A stretch of 64,000 nucleotides of DNA, from contig CAKPBC010000005.1 of the NCBI GenBank assembly GCA_934140155.1, positions 43,154-107,153 on the forward strand. The letters run 5' to 3'. The notes below the pieces were generated by a model, which made no database searches, was not told where the DNA came from, and worked only from the letters and a program-made list of their open reading frames with translations. This DNA is from an uncultured Bacilli bacterium (GTDB lineage Bacteria; Bacillota_I; Bacilli_A; RFN20; CAG-826). Positions 45,601-54,396 of the stretch are shown piece after piece. The position numbers and the translations under genes are program-made. Positions within the stretch are counted from its first letter, which is position 1. Each line of letters opens with the position of its first letter.

Positions 45601-45741
45601 AACATTAGCTTCTTTATTTTTAATAATACGAAACATTCTTTCAGTTAATACTGCAGTTTTACCAGAGCCTGCTCCGGCGGATACAATAGTATTTTTACCT
45701 CTAGTAGTAATTGCGTATTCTTGGTCACTAGTCCACGCCAT
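42679..45741 (-). CDS. addA: ATP-dependent helicase/nuclease subunit A
   Basis: 1020 residues, about 200 shorter than the Bacillus protein. All UvrD-like helicase motifs are present: AGAGSGKT (Walker A), LTFTNAAAHEM, VDEYQDTSD (motif II), VGDTKQSIYSFR (III), YNFRSRHEV (IV), MTIHKSKGLEF (V) and LFYVALTRTKE (VI). The RecB-type nuclease sits at the C-terminus (GIIDLLIVKDDEIKIIDYKT). Works with AddB to resect double-strand breaks for recombination. ATG overlaps the addB stop by one base (TAATGG). Confidence 0.95.
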   Translation of the reverse strand: MAWTSDQEYAITTRGKNTIVSAGAGSGKTAVLTERMFRIIKNKEANVDELLVLTFTNAAAHEMKDRIVAALRKDNLFSLADQIEGSNVTTFDAYALSLVKKYSYFFSLPKDISIIDENIIKIKQYEYLDIIFNRKYEENDLNFIKLIKDFVVKNDQPIKDYIISILDLSDLKVDKKAFLKNKCQEVFNDDYIEMLLNKVRNIAKNTFEECLSACNGFENSDVSDAINEKLKEIMLSSTYDDFFWKLSNLKLPVFRGLSEEDKALKSLIMDDIVKPIKTKIVKMGDSKTIKEFLTNEEYKNAYNVLFDIAIELDEILSKFKFEKCSFTFADIAKMALELVKDKEINAELKSHIRFIMVDEYQDTSDIQESLIQALGNNNVFMVGDTKQSIYSFRNANCDIFQGKYESYKKHDGGEKIDLSYNFRSRHEVIDDLNVMFSKIMSKQYGAVDYKIDHIAISGNKDYDTLGSSAQNNNIEKIVYNSDELKDKSEEIEAKLVAEDIISKINNGYLVYDKNDKKLRPCKFGDFAILTDKRKCFDTYKKVFDNYQIPLKSYKDGSVMSSKIGNLFVNALTVISSINKETYDTRFKHNLIGLLRSFIYQTSDSDIYDLVMSNNLLNTSAYLDMKNIADFIDKISLSELVIKLFNTLDVYNKLILIGNVKDNEIILDRLINVSKTMESLNYSFDDFLEYLLIIKDKDIDIDTPINDNMTDVVKLMTIHKSKGLEFSIIYFPSLTSDFFRSGGNMSSFKTSNQLGLVLPIVNNDKDNYTSILNFINDEVNKTLTISERMRLFYVALTRTKEKSILIVDEAKYKNIATLGQAKTFLDFVNFYENNGTSITTKQGKIENIKLNDLNTKEYKEDLLTLKTHNIVIKDEITHQKASKVLDESINEELLNFGNQLHLLLELTDFISKDTSFIEDKYQKHLIDKVLQLSVFNDLNNATILKEYPFFDEVNNVQGIIDLLIVKDDEIKIIDYKTKHIDDEAYVLQLKTYANYIHQRFDQPIHVYLLSIMDAIIEEKDL

Positions 45742-48056
45742 TAGTCATCTTCTCCTTTCGTATTAATATAAATATAATCTTCTTTTTCAACGCCACATAT
45801 ATCTTTAAATGGGCAAAACTTGCAAACGGAATCTTGTGAATTATTTATAATTTTTGGATTAATTATAAAATCTCCTTGTTTTATTTTTTCATCAGCATAA
45901 ATAAAATTATCTTTTGTTAATGCTATGACATTAGCAAAATCTTCTTTGCTAAATGTTTTGGCATATGGCATGAAAGATACTCCATCTTTTTTTAAACCAT
46001 AAGATTTAATATAGTTTGAAGAAGCATAGGATGCATCAAATGTTTTTATTTTATCAATTTCATTAGTGGTTTCTCCCATAAGTTTATAATGATTTTGATA
46101 AAAACTTTCTATATTATCTAAAGGTACACCAATACTATCAATAGTAATTTTTTGAATATAAAAACCAATTAATTCTTTATTTTTAAAGACATCATTATCA
46201 TCTAAAAGTAAAGCATAAGTTGGTAATTGCATGGAAAAGCCAAATTTTACTTCATCTTCTATAAAAGTTTCTGAACCTGTTTTATAATCAATTATTGCGT
46301 AATAATCATGAATGAAATCTGTTGTAATCATTATTTTATCAATTTGTCCATAAATTGATACTTCATCATTTAAATTTTTATAAAAAGTCTGTTCATGTTT
46401 AATATCTTTTAAATTCATGAATTTTAATTGCTCTAATAATATTTGGCACAAAACTCTTAATTCTTCTTTTTTCTTATCAAGTATTACTTTTTCGCTATTC
46501 ACAAATTTATAATCGCTTTGTTCTACTAATGTATTAAACGTATTATCAAAATCAAAATTCGTGTCATAAACATGGCGTAAAACATTATGAAATAATGTAC
46601 CTAGTGCTTGAGCAAAAGTTACCTCATAATCGTTGAGTTTTAAGACATTTGTTAAATAATATTGGAATTGACATTGGAAGAAAGATTTGATTTTTGAATA
46701 GGAATAACGCCTTTTTGGCTCATATTGATAATTCTTTACTTTAGTAAAGGCATGGCTATAAGAAAAATAAGGAATATCCACTAAACGCATATAAGAATGA
46801 CGTAAATCACTATCAAAATTATATTTGCGGTATAAGTCATTAAGTTTAGCAAGATTTCTTTTGGCTTCTTTTAAAGAATATATGCTTTCTTCTTGTGGAG
46901 CGCATATTTTAAGTCCAAGTTCTTTTATTAAACTAGATGGATAAAGAATCTCACTGTTATTATCATATGGAAATGTTATCAGTAAATGTTCAGTATTGGT
47001 TATAAAATCTATTACTTGATTTTTACTTACTTGATTATCATCAATACTTGTTGATAATCCTAGACGTTTCTTTAAATCATTAGATAAATAATCATCATCT
47101 TTTTTAACTTTTGGATATTCACCTTGATTAAATCCTAGTAAAAAGTAATATTTATTATCATTACTAATTGGTAAAGATTCATTTATTTTGATAAATTGAG
47201 AACACTTTTCAATAATATTGATATTTTTTAATATTGCTTTTAAAAAATCTAATTGGTTGGTTTTATTGAAAATAGTTCCAATCTTATAGTCATCAATAAT
47301 TTGTATAATTTTTTTAACATCTTCATTATCATCAAACTCATGGTGCATCTTAAAATCATCAATACCCACTAAAGCAATTTCTTTTAACAATGAATTAACA
47401 TTAGGAATATTGATATAAGAAGTTTTACCGCTAATTAAATGTGGCAAATCAAATTGTTCACACATTTTGTTCATTGCAACATAATACTTATCACTATTTA
47501 TAATTAATTCAATATCTTCTTGTTTAATACCCGATTCTATTAATTTTGCAATTTCATTAAAAACAAAAAACAATTCATCATTAATATTATTAAATTCATT
47601 AATTATTGGTTTTTTTAATCCCTTTTCATAATCAATATAACTAAGGCCTTTACCAAGTAATTTATTTAATTCTTTATCATTTTTACCATATCCGATGACA
47701 TAAATATCTTTATTGGCAAATATATGTTTGGCATATGGAAAATAATTAACACATTCTTTTTCTTTTAAATGTTTTTTAAGTTCAAAAAGTTGATGAATTT
47801 TTTGAGATTCATCATCACTTAATAAATTTAAATTATCGATATATATTTTGGCATTATTATAGTTAGTATTTAAACTATTCATAGCTTCTATTATTGCTTG
47901 ATAACTATATTCACCATCTAGCTGTTTAATTACTTCATCTTTAGTAAAGATTTTAATATTCGCCACTTTATTTTGACGTAAAATTTTAAGCAAATCAAAA
48001 TGATAATGCCTTGGCGCAATTACGATGTAGTTTTTACTTTCTATATTAATGTTCAT
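45741..48056 (-). CDS. addB: ATP-dependent helicase/nuclease subunit B
   Basis: 771 residues, much shorter than AddB of Bacillus subtilis (about 1160). The C-terminal nuclease motif IIDYKTGSETF is intact, and four Cys for an iron-sulfur cluster are present: one in FFQCQFQYYL (about residue 455) and CKFCPFKDIC near the end. The N-terminal half reads as a reduced helicase-like domain with no Walker A motif, more like the RexB type. Second catalytic nuclease of the AddAB break-resection complex. Follows a short leader with GAGGAT as binding site. Confidence 0.9.
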   Translation of the reverse strand: MNINIESKNYIVIAPRHYHFDLLKILRQNKVANIKIFTKDEVIKQLDGEYSYQAIIEAMNSLNTNYNNAKIYIDNLNLLSDDESQKIHQLFELKKHLKEKECVNYFPYAKHIFANKDIYVIGYGKNDKELNKLLGKGLSYIDYEKGLKKPIINEFNNINDELFFVFNEIAKLIESGIKQEDIELIINSDKYYVAMNKMCEQFDLPHLISGKTSYINIPNVNSLLKEIALVGIDDFKMHHEFDDNEDVKKIIQIIDDYKIGTIFNKTNQLDFLKAILKNINIIEKCSQFIKINESLPISNDNKYYFLLGFNQGEYPKVKKDDDYLSNDLKKRLGLSTSIDDNQVSKNQVIDFITNTEHLLITFPYDNNSEILYPSSLIKELGLKICAPQEESIYSLKEAKRNLAKLNDLYRKYNFDSDLRHSYMRLVDIPYFSYSHAFTKVKNYQYEPKRRYSYSKIKSFFQCQFQYYLTNVLKLNDYEVTFAQALGTLFHNVLRHVYDTNFDFDNTFNTLVEQSDYKFVNSEKVILDKKKEELRVLCQILLEQLKFMNLKDIKHEQTFYKNLNDEVSIYGQIDKIMITTDFIHDYYAIIDYKTGSETFIEDEVKFGFSMQLPTYALLLDDNDVFKNKELIGFYIQKITIDSIGVPLDNIESFYQNHYKLMGETTNEIDKIKTFDASYASSNYIKSYGLKKDGVSFMPYAKTFSKEDFANVIALTKDNFIYADEKIKQGDFIINPKIINNSQDSVCKFCPFKDICGVEKEDYIYINTKGEDD

Positions 48057-48095
48057 ATCCGCTATCCTCAGTAAAATTATACTTTTTTAAGCGTA

Positions 48096-48127
48096 AAAAA
48101 ACAATAGTATGTACTACATACTATTGC
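48096..48127 (-). terminator. Terminator between the small-gene islet and addB
   Basis: Minus strand CAATAGTATG / CATACTATTG perfect 10-bp stem followed by seven T. Confidence 0.85.
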
Positions 48128-48217
48128 TTATGATCTTATAAGAATACATTTTCCTTATATAATCGAACATAGGTATTTCTAATTTAACTTAATGGATAAT
48201 ATTAATATTCTTATAAG

Positions 48218-48716
48218 TTATTTATATATCGTTTCTTGTGCGCTTTTTAAAATTATTATATTAGGATTATTTTCAATCAAATTACTTTCTATTTCTATAC
48301 ATTGTCTTTTTGAGTATGGGAATACATTTATTGTAACTAATTTGTCATTTGATAAATATAAATTCATAAATGGCATAGTCCAAATAGGATCTTTATCATG
48401 TGTTATATAGGCAAACTCAATAAATTCAATATCCTTTAAATTAACATTAATTTCTTGTTGAAAGCATAAAGATTTTGGTGCAAAATTCTTTTTCACATTT
48501 ATTTTTTTCTTTATCAATAATTAATATACCTATAGTTCTTATACCGGATGTTAAATATATAAGGCAAGAATTAATTAAGCATAATAAAAGCCAAAATAAC
48601 ATCATCCCTTCAATTATAAAAAAGATAGTAAATAAATATGGTGCAAACATAAAAAACATATTTAAAATTGCCGCAGCACTTTTACCAATATATGTTTTTT
48701 TAGTGTTTTCTTGCAT
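48218..48716 (-). pseudogene. Frameshifted small membrane protein gene
   Basis: Frame 1 (48716 to 48447) gives 89 residues with two membrane segments (about 15-35 and 40-60) and then IDKEKNKCEK. Frame 2 (to stop at 48218) gives the remaining 95 residues, beginning naturally as KINVKKNFAPKSLCFQ. Removing one A from the run of seven A (minus strand, 48502-48508) joins them into a single protein of about 165 residues with a C-terminal beta-rich, PH-like domain. Upstream site GGAAGG is good. Could be a pseudogene, a phase-variable gene, programmed frameshifting or a sequencing error. Function unknown. Confidence 0.6.
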
Positions 48717-49005
48717 TCCAAACTACCTTCCAATAATAACTACCAATTTAAACAAGTGATAAAATAAACTCATCAATATTAATAAAATTAAAATCATAGT
48801 TATGATACTCTAAAAAACATTTCTAAACAACTTTTAATCAAAATAATAGTAGTTTTATAAAACATCTTTTTTAGTGCTTTAGTTATATCACTCAAATGTT
48901 TAAAAAGGCGAGTCCACTCTATTGAGTAAACTCACCCAGTTTTGCTTATAAAAGCAATTTGCTATTAATTATTTTTGTTTTCTTTTCTAAACTTTCTTAA
49001 TTATT
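48717..49005. other. Gap within the small-gene islet
   Basis: No gene seen. It contains the promoter region of the frameshifted gene and the terminator at 48902-48938. Confidence 0.5.
48902..48938 (-). terminator. Terminator of the 138-aa membrane protein gene
   Basis: Minus strand GGTGAGT / ACTCGCC stem (one wobble) with an inner ACTC/GAGT stem, followed by five T. Confidence 0.7.
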
Positions 49006-49422
49006 TTATTTTTTCTTTTCTTCTTTGGTGAGTTTAAACTCGTTATAATCAACAATTTCCCACCAAATTACAATAGCCATAAAATACAATACACTAATAC
49101 CTAAAATGCATAACATTGTGATTGTAAACACTTTTTTAGGAACAACACTTATAATTAATCCATTAGCAAATATGTCAATAAACAATAGAATTAAACTTAA
49201 AATTGCTAATAATAAAAACACATAAAATGGAATAATTTTGAAATAATTACAAGGATAATACTCTTTATCTTTAAATTTTATAATTTTTCTAAGTACCGAA
49301 TCATCATTAACTCTATATTTATATTTCAATTTTGTTGACATTGGCCTTCTAGTATCAAGACAGAAAGCAAATGTTATTAATAAAGTCGACCATATAGTTC
49401 CAACTAAATATAAGAATTCCAT
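49006..49422 (-). CDS. Small membrane protein of unknown function
   Basis: 138 residues from ATG at 49422 after GGAGGG. Hydrophobic segments at about residues 3-20, 62-85 and 95-122 separated by a charged, Lys/Arg-rich cytoplasmic stretch; the C-terminus is Lys/Glu-rich. No family recognised. The stop of a broken small frame upstream overlaps its ribosome binding site, suggesting the two were once translationally coupled. Confidence 0.6.
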   Translation of the reverse strand: MEFLYLVGTIWSTLLITFAFCLDTRRPMSTKLKYKYRVNDDSVLRKIIKFKDKEYYPCNYFKIIPFYVFLLLAILSLILLFIDIFANGLIISVVPKKVFTITMLCILGISVLYFMAIVIWWEIVDYNEFKLTKEEKKK

Positions 49423-49432
49423 ATTTTCCCTC

Positions 49433-49543
49433 CTAAAATCTAAAATTAATTTTTCCCAACCAATAACTAGTTGCATAAGTTGCTGCTGTTGTACCCCAAA
49501 TTATTAGTGCGCTTGTTGTAAAATTTCGAGAAATTCACTTCAT
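49433..49543 (-). pseudogene. Broken small hydrophobic peptide frame
   Basis: ATG at 49543 is followed by AAG and an in-frame TGA, after which 33 codons read ISRNFTTSALIIWGTTAATY and on to a TAG that overlaps the GGAGGG of the next gene. Without the TGA this would be a 36-residue hydrophobic peptide. No start codon lies after the TGA except rare ones. Confidence 0.3.
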
Positions 49544-49605
49544 CAGTTTCTACATCTAATATAATTACTGTTTTTATAAGAAGATTTATTAGAGTGTTTA
49601 TAATT

Positions 49606-50088
49606 TTATAACATGTTTATTCTATCTTTAATCTTTGCCTTTGATAATAAGTTTTTATCAATTGATAAATAATAGTCTTCATCAACCGAAATATTTTGTT
49701 TTATTAAATATTCTTTTGTCTTTTCTATAACAAAAGAATATTTTGAATCTGATATTTCAGAATTCTTACTGATTATATTTTTCATTGTTTCAAGCAATAT
49801 TAAAATTGTAAATGTATCAATGTCTTTTTTTTGTAATAATTGAACTATAAAATCGCAAGCCTCTTTTGAATCAACAAGATCAATATATCTATCAACAAAG
49901 AACAGTAATTTTGGGCCTTTTTCACAAGTTATCTTTTTTAAGATAATATCTTTTATTTCTTTTTTCCAAATATTTTCACATTCTTTTGGAACATTGCACT
50001 TATCATATTCTTTGTTATATTCCTTTGTAATAAATAAATGATTGCCATAACATTCAAAAAAAATTTGTTTTCCCTTAACCAAATCCAT
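49606..50088 (-). CDS. Hypothetical 160-aa cytoplasmic protein
   Basis: 160 residues from ATG at 50088, nine bases after AAGGAG. N-terminal half with KGKQIFFECYGNHLFITKEY and a YNKEYDKCNVPKECENIW stretch, then an alpha-helical C-terminal half. I have an impression of similar uncharacterised proteins in other Bacillota but cannot name a family. No signal or membrane segment. It follows glpK by 76 bases and could share its transcript, or be part of an acquired islet. Confidence 0.6.
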   Translation of the reverse strand: MDLVKGKQIFFECYGNHLFITKEYNKEYDKCNVPKECENIWKKEIKDIILKKITCEKGPKLLFFVDRYIDLVDSKEACDFIVQLLQKKDIDTFTILILLETMKNIISKNSEISDSKYSFVIEKTKEYLIKQNISVDEDYYLSIDKNLLSKAKIKDRINML

Positions 50089-50164
50089 AAATAATTTCTC
50101 CTTATAAAAGAGTTCCATATTTTAAAACAAAAGCAAATAACATTTACAATATTTAATAAACTAA

Positions 50165-51643
50165 TCAACGGAAAACTCTTGTTGCTTCAACAGCAATTTT
50201 CCATTTTTTATAACGTTCTTCTACTTCTTTATGGCTCATCGAAGGTTTAAATTCACGCTCAATATTACGTGATTTTTTAATTTCTTCTTGTGATTTATAA
50301 AAGCCTGTATATAAACCAGCAAAGAAAGCAGCACCTAAAGCTGTAGTTTCTAAGCAACTTGGAAGTTCAATTGGAAGTTCAATAATATCACTTTGGAATT
50401 GCATTAAATAATTATTTGCTGTAGCGCCACCATCAACATTTAATTGATTAATTTCAATATTACTATCTTTTTTGATTGTTTCCATTAAGTCTTTTGATTG
50501 ATACGCGATTGCTTCTAATGTAGCTCTTACAAAATGATATTTATTTGTTGCTCTAGTTAAACCAAATACCGCTCCACGTACTTGATCATCCCAATATGGT
50601 GTACCAAGTCCTACAAAAGCAGGAACAACATAAACGCCATTAGAATCATCTACTTTTTGTGCGGAAATTTCACTATCAGAAGCTTTAGAAATAAGTTTCA
50701 TTTCATCACGTAGCCATTGAATAGCGGCTCCACCAATGAATACTGATCCTTCTAAGGCATAAGTAGTGGTACCATTAATTGACCAAGCTACGGTAGTTAG
50801 TAATCCACTTTTAGATATTGTTGGTGTGTCTCCAATATTCATAAGCATAAAGCAGCCAGTTCCATAAGTATTTTTAATATTACCTTTATCAAAACACGTT
50901 TGACCGAATAAAGATGCTTGTTGATCACCCGCAACACCAGTAATAGGAATGGTCGTTGAAGCAAACATTAAAGTAGCGTCACCATAATGATAAGAACATT
51001 CATGAACACTAGGTAACATACATTTTGGAATGTTAAATAATTTTAATAAATCATCATCCCATTTTTTCTCAAAAATATTAAATAACATCGTACGCGATGC
51101 ATTAGTAATATCAGTGGCGTGAACCTTTCCTAAAGTAAGCTTATAAATAAGCCAACTATCAATCGTTCCAAATAATAATTTCCCTTCTTCTGCTTCTTTT
51201 TGTAAATCATATTTATCTAAAATAAAACGAATTTTTGAAGCTGAGAAGTATGGATTAATTACTAATCCAGTTTTTTCTTTAATAAAATCTTTTTTATCTT
51301 CTAAAGCATCACATATTTCTTGTGATTGACGTGATTGCCATACAATAGCGTTACAAACAGGTAACCCAGTTTCTTTATTCCAAACAACTGTAGTTTCTCT
51401 TTGATTTGTTATACCAATCGAATCAATATTTTTTAATGTTAAATTAGACCTAATTAATAATTCATTAATTACATCAATTACAGATGTATATACTTCAATA
51501 GCGTCTTCTTCGACCCATCCTGATTTCGGATATATAAGGGGAACTTCTCTTTGCGCTTTAAAACGTGGCATTCCAAACTTATCAAACAAGATTGCTCGAG
51601 TTGAAGTTGTTCCTTGATCAATTGCTAAAACAAATTTTTCCAT
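50165..51643 (-). CDS. glpK: Glycerol kinase
   Basis: 492 residues. FGGY kinase motifs: IDQGTTSTRAILFD near the N-terminus, TNQRETTVVWNKETG near residue 82 and GAAIQWLRDEM near 305. The SYHYGD sequence (about residue 230) fits the loop His that is phosphorylated by the PTS protein HPr in Gram-positive glycerol kinases. Converts glycerol to glycerol 3-phosphate. Ends in TGA. Last clear gene of the yigZ-mrp-pepP-malQ-glpK operon; malQ ends 9 bases upstream. Confidence 0.97.
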   Translation of the reverse strand: MEKFVLAIDQGTTSTRAILFDKFGMPRFKAQREVPLIYPKSGWVEEDAIEVYTSVIDVINELLIRSNLTLKNIDSIGITNQRETTVVWNKETGLPVCNAIVWQSRQSQEICDALEDKKDFIKEKTGLVINPYFSASKIRFILDKYDLQKEAEEGKLLFGTIDSWLIYKLTLGKVHATDITNASRTMLFNIFEKKWDDDLLKLFNIPKCMLPSVHECSYHYGDATLMFASTTIPITGVAGDQQASLFGQTCFDKGNIKNTYGTGCFMLMNIGDTPTISKSGLLTTVAWSINGTTTYALEGSVFIGGAAIQWLRDEMKLISKASDSEISAQKVDDSNGVYVVPAFVGLGTPYWDDQVRGAVFGLTRATNKYHFVRATLEAIAYQSKDLMETIKKDSNIEINQLNVDGGATANNYLMQFQSDIIELPIELPSCLETTALGAAFFAGLYTGFYKSQEEIKKSRNIEREFKPSMSHKEVEERYKKWKIAVEATRVFR

Positions 51644-51652
51644 TTTGTCCTC

Positions 51653-53125
51653 CTAGTAACGATTATTTTGACAACACATTTTATATAATTCTAGATATTT
51701 TTCTTTCTTTAAATCACTTTTCCTAAATCTAAATGTCCAGTTACCATCTGCTTCACTTGGAATGTTGATACGGACATCTCCATCCATTTCAAGTATATCT
51801 TGTGGCATAAAAATAGTAACATTAGCTTTTGACGCTAATAAAGACATCAAAGTTGCTTTAACCAAGTTTGTTTCATCATCTATTTTTAAATAATTCATAA
51901 TTTGATGTTTAGTATTTTCACTAGCATTTAAGAAATTTTTAAATACATCATTATCATGCGTTCCTAAGTACGCTACCGAATTTTCTTTATAATTATGTGG
52001 AAGATATTTATGATTCCAGTCCGAAAAATCTGCGAATTGGAATATATTTAATCCTGGATATTTAGCATAATCCATTAAATCAAATACATCTTGAGTTAAG
52101 ATACCTAAGTCTTCTGCAATAATACGATTTTCTGCAACTTTATTAAAAGCGTCAATAATCTTAGTTCTTGGTCCTTCCATCCATTTACCATTTAAAGCTG
52201 TGCCATCCGCAGGATTAATAACATAATAAGAAGCAAAGCCACGGAAATGGTCAATACGAATATAATCATACAATTTACTAGCGTGTTTAATTCTTCTTAC
52301 CCACCATCTAAAGTTTGTTTTTTCCATACGTTGGTAATTATAAATTGGATTACCCCATAATTGACCAGTTTCAGAAAAATAATCTGGTGGTACACCTGCA
52401 ACAAGAGCGGGTTTTCCTTTTCTATCTAATAAGAATTGTTTTTGGTTAGCCCAAACATCACATGAATCATAAGATACATAAATTGGTACATCACCAATAA
52501 TTTTTATTCCCATCTTATTAGCGTATTTTTTAATTCTTTTATATTGGCTAAATGCAAAATATTGAATAGCCACAAAAGAATAAAACAATTCAAATTCTGA
52601 TTCTTTTAATGCTCTTAAAGCACATACATTATGCTTTCTATATGGACGAGGGAAGTCCACCCAACAAGCATTATCATATAAGTGTTTTAAAGTCATAAAT
52701 AAAGCATAATCTTCAATCCAATAACGATTTTGTTTATAGAATCGATCGATTTTACTTCTATCTCTTCTTATTGCTCTTTTTGCCGCTAAATCAAGTAAAA
52801 TCAAACGATTATCATATAAATAGCCATAATCTATTCTATTAGTGTTTTTCGCTTTAGTATGTTCCTTAATTTCTTCTTCGCTTAATAGATGATCTTTTTT
52901 TAATTGATCTAAGTCAATAAAATATGGATTAATAGCAAAAGAAGCATAGCTTTGATATGGTGAATCTTTAAATCCAGTTGGATTCATAGGTAATATTTGC
53001 CAATATTTTTGTCCCGCATATTTTAATAATTTAACAAATTTCTTTGCTTCATTAGAAAATCCACCAATACCATATTTACCTGGTAAAGACGAAAAATGCA
53101 ATAAAAGTCCGCTTCCTCTTTCCAT
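51653..53125 (-). CDS. malQ: 4-alpha-glucanotransferase (GH77)
   Basis: 490 residues. GH77 features: RGSGLLLHFSSLPGKYGIG at the start, GDVPIYVSYDSCDVW near residue 210, RIDHFRGF with the catalytic Asp near 290, and IIAEDLG with the acid/base Glu near 338. Transfers maltodextrin units between alpha-1,4-glucans in the cytoplasm. No other glycogen or maltose genes are in the window. Four bases from pepP and nine from glpK. Confidence 0.96.
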   Translation of the reverse strand: MERGSGLLLHFSSLPGKYGIGGFSNEAKKFVKLLKYAGQKYWQILPMNPTGFKDSPYQSYASFAINPYFIDLDQLKKDHLLSEEEIKEHTKAKNTNRIDYGYLYDNRLILLDLAAKRAIRRDRSKIDRFYKQNRYWIEDYALFMTLKHLYDNACWVDFPRPYRKHNVCALRALKESEFELFYSFVAIQYFAFSQYKRIKKYANKMGIKIIGDVPIYVSYDSCDVWANQKQFLLDRKGKPALVAGVPPDYFSETGQLWGNPIYNYQRMEKTNFRWWVRRIKHASKLYDYIRIDHFRGFASYYVINPADGTALNGKWMEGPRTKIIDAFNKVAENRIIAEDLGILTQDVFDLMDYAKYPGLNIFQFADFSDWNHKYLPHNYKENSVAYLGTHDNDVFKNFLNASENTKHQIMNYLKIDDETNLVKATLMSLLASKANVTIFMPQDILEMDGDVRINIPSEADGNWTFRFRKSDLKKEKYLELYKMCCQNNRY

Positions 53126-53129
53126 AAAT

Positions 53130-54380
53130 TTACCTTTTCATTAAATTTTCAATATCTTTAACTGATTTAACGATTTCTTTTGATAAGCATTCAGAACCAT
53201 CTTCAGTAACTAAAACATCATCTTCGATACGAACACCGATACCATATTCTTTAATATATAATCCTGGTTCAACAGTAATAACATTACCTTTTTCAAGAGG
53301 TAATTCACGTAAAGAAATATCGTGTGTATCAAGTCCTAAATGATGTGATACATTGTGGTAATAATATTTCATTAAATCTTCTTCTTTTTCAACTAAACCC
53401 ATTTCTTTTAAACGACCAAAGAAGAATTCACGAGTTTTCTTTTGTAAATCCGCAATGGTAAGTCCCGGTTTAATATAATCAATAATTAATTCATTACATT
53501 CTAATACAGTTTCATAAATCTTCTTTTGTAAATCATTATATTTTCCGTTAATTGGATAAGTACGAGAAATATCAGCTTTATAGAAATTATGATCTGATCC
53601 TAAATCTAAAAGTAATAAATCGCCATCATGCATCATTCCCATTGGATTAGGATAATGTAATATAATAGCGTTACTACCGCTCGCGGCAATTGTATTAAAT
53701 GATAAAACAGCGTTATTATCTTTAGAAATAGTATATTTAAATAAATTAGCCATTTCATATTCATATTTGTTTGGCTCTAATTCATTTAACACTGCTTTTA
53801 AACCTTTATTAGTATTTGCAATAGCTTTACGAAGTTCAGAGATTTCATAATCTGATTTAACCATACGCATACGTTTTAAAGTTTCGCTCATATCACAAAT
53901 AGTAATAGTTTTATATTTTTCTAATTGTTTTTTATAATCTGCAATTGAAACAAATGTCTCAAAATCGCCTAAATTTACTGCTGTTTCAAAATCTAAATAT
54001 ACATTAACATTTCCATTAATGCTTAATTCTTCAATACGTTTTTCTAAAACTTTTTCAAAATGTTCTAAGAATAAAACATTTTCTAATGAAGCAATTTCAC
54101 GAGCTTCTTGTGCTTTTAAACGGATACCAGTCCAAACTTCTTTTAAAGCATCAAATTTTTGAATAAATAAGTATTCATCACTCATAATACTATTTTTACT
54201 CATTAAAAGTATTGTACTTGCTTGTTTAATACCAGTTAGATAAAAGAAACTATAATCTGGTGTAAACTTAAAACCTTCATCAGCACTTTGCCTAATTTCA
54301 TTACCAGAAAAAGCAATAACAATGGAGTTATCTGGTAAGTTCTCTAATAATTTTTTTCTTCTATTTAAATATTCTTCCAT
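53130..54380 (-). CDS. pepP: Xaa-Pro aminopeptidase (M24B)
   Basis: 416 residues from ATG at 54380, seven bases after GGGGAG; the TTG at 54386 is less likely. N-terminal aminopeptidase-P domain to about residue 160, then the pita-bread fold with metal ligands Asp in LLLDLGSDH and KADISRTYP, His in HNVSHHLGLDTHD, and Glu in VITVEPGLYI and GVRIEDDVL. Removes N-terminal residues next to proline. Cytoplasmic, within the mrp-malQ operon. Confidence 0.95.
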   Translation of the reverse strand: MEEYLNRRKKLLENLPDNSIVIAFSGNEIRQSADEGFKFTPDYSFFYLTGIKQASTILLMSKNSIMSDEYLFIQKFDALKEVWTGIRLKAQEAREIASLENVLFLEHFEKVLEKRIEELSINGNVNVYLDFETAVNLGDFETFVSIADYKKQLEKYKTITICDMSETLKRMRMVKSDYEISELRKAIANTNKGLKAVLNELEPNKYEYEMANLFKYTISKDNNAVLSFNTIAASGSNAIILHYPNPMGMMHDGDLLLLDLGSDHNFYKADISRTYPINGKYNDLQKKIYETVLECNELIIDYIKPGLTIADLQKKTREFFFGRLKEMGLVEKEEDLMKYYYHNVSHHLGLDTHDISLRELPLEKGNVITVEPGLYIKEYGIGVRIEDDVLVTEDGSECLSKEIVKSVKDIENLMKR

Positions 54381-54396
54381 AATCAATCTCCCCTAA

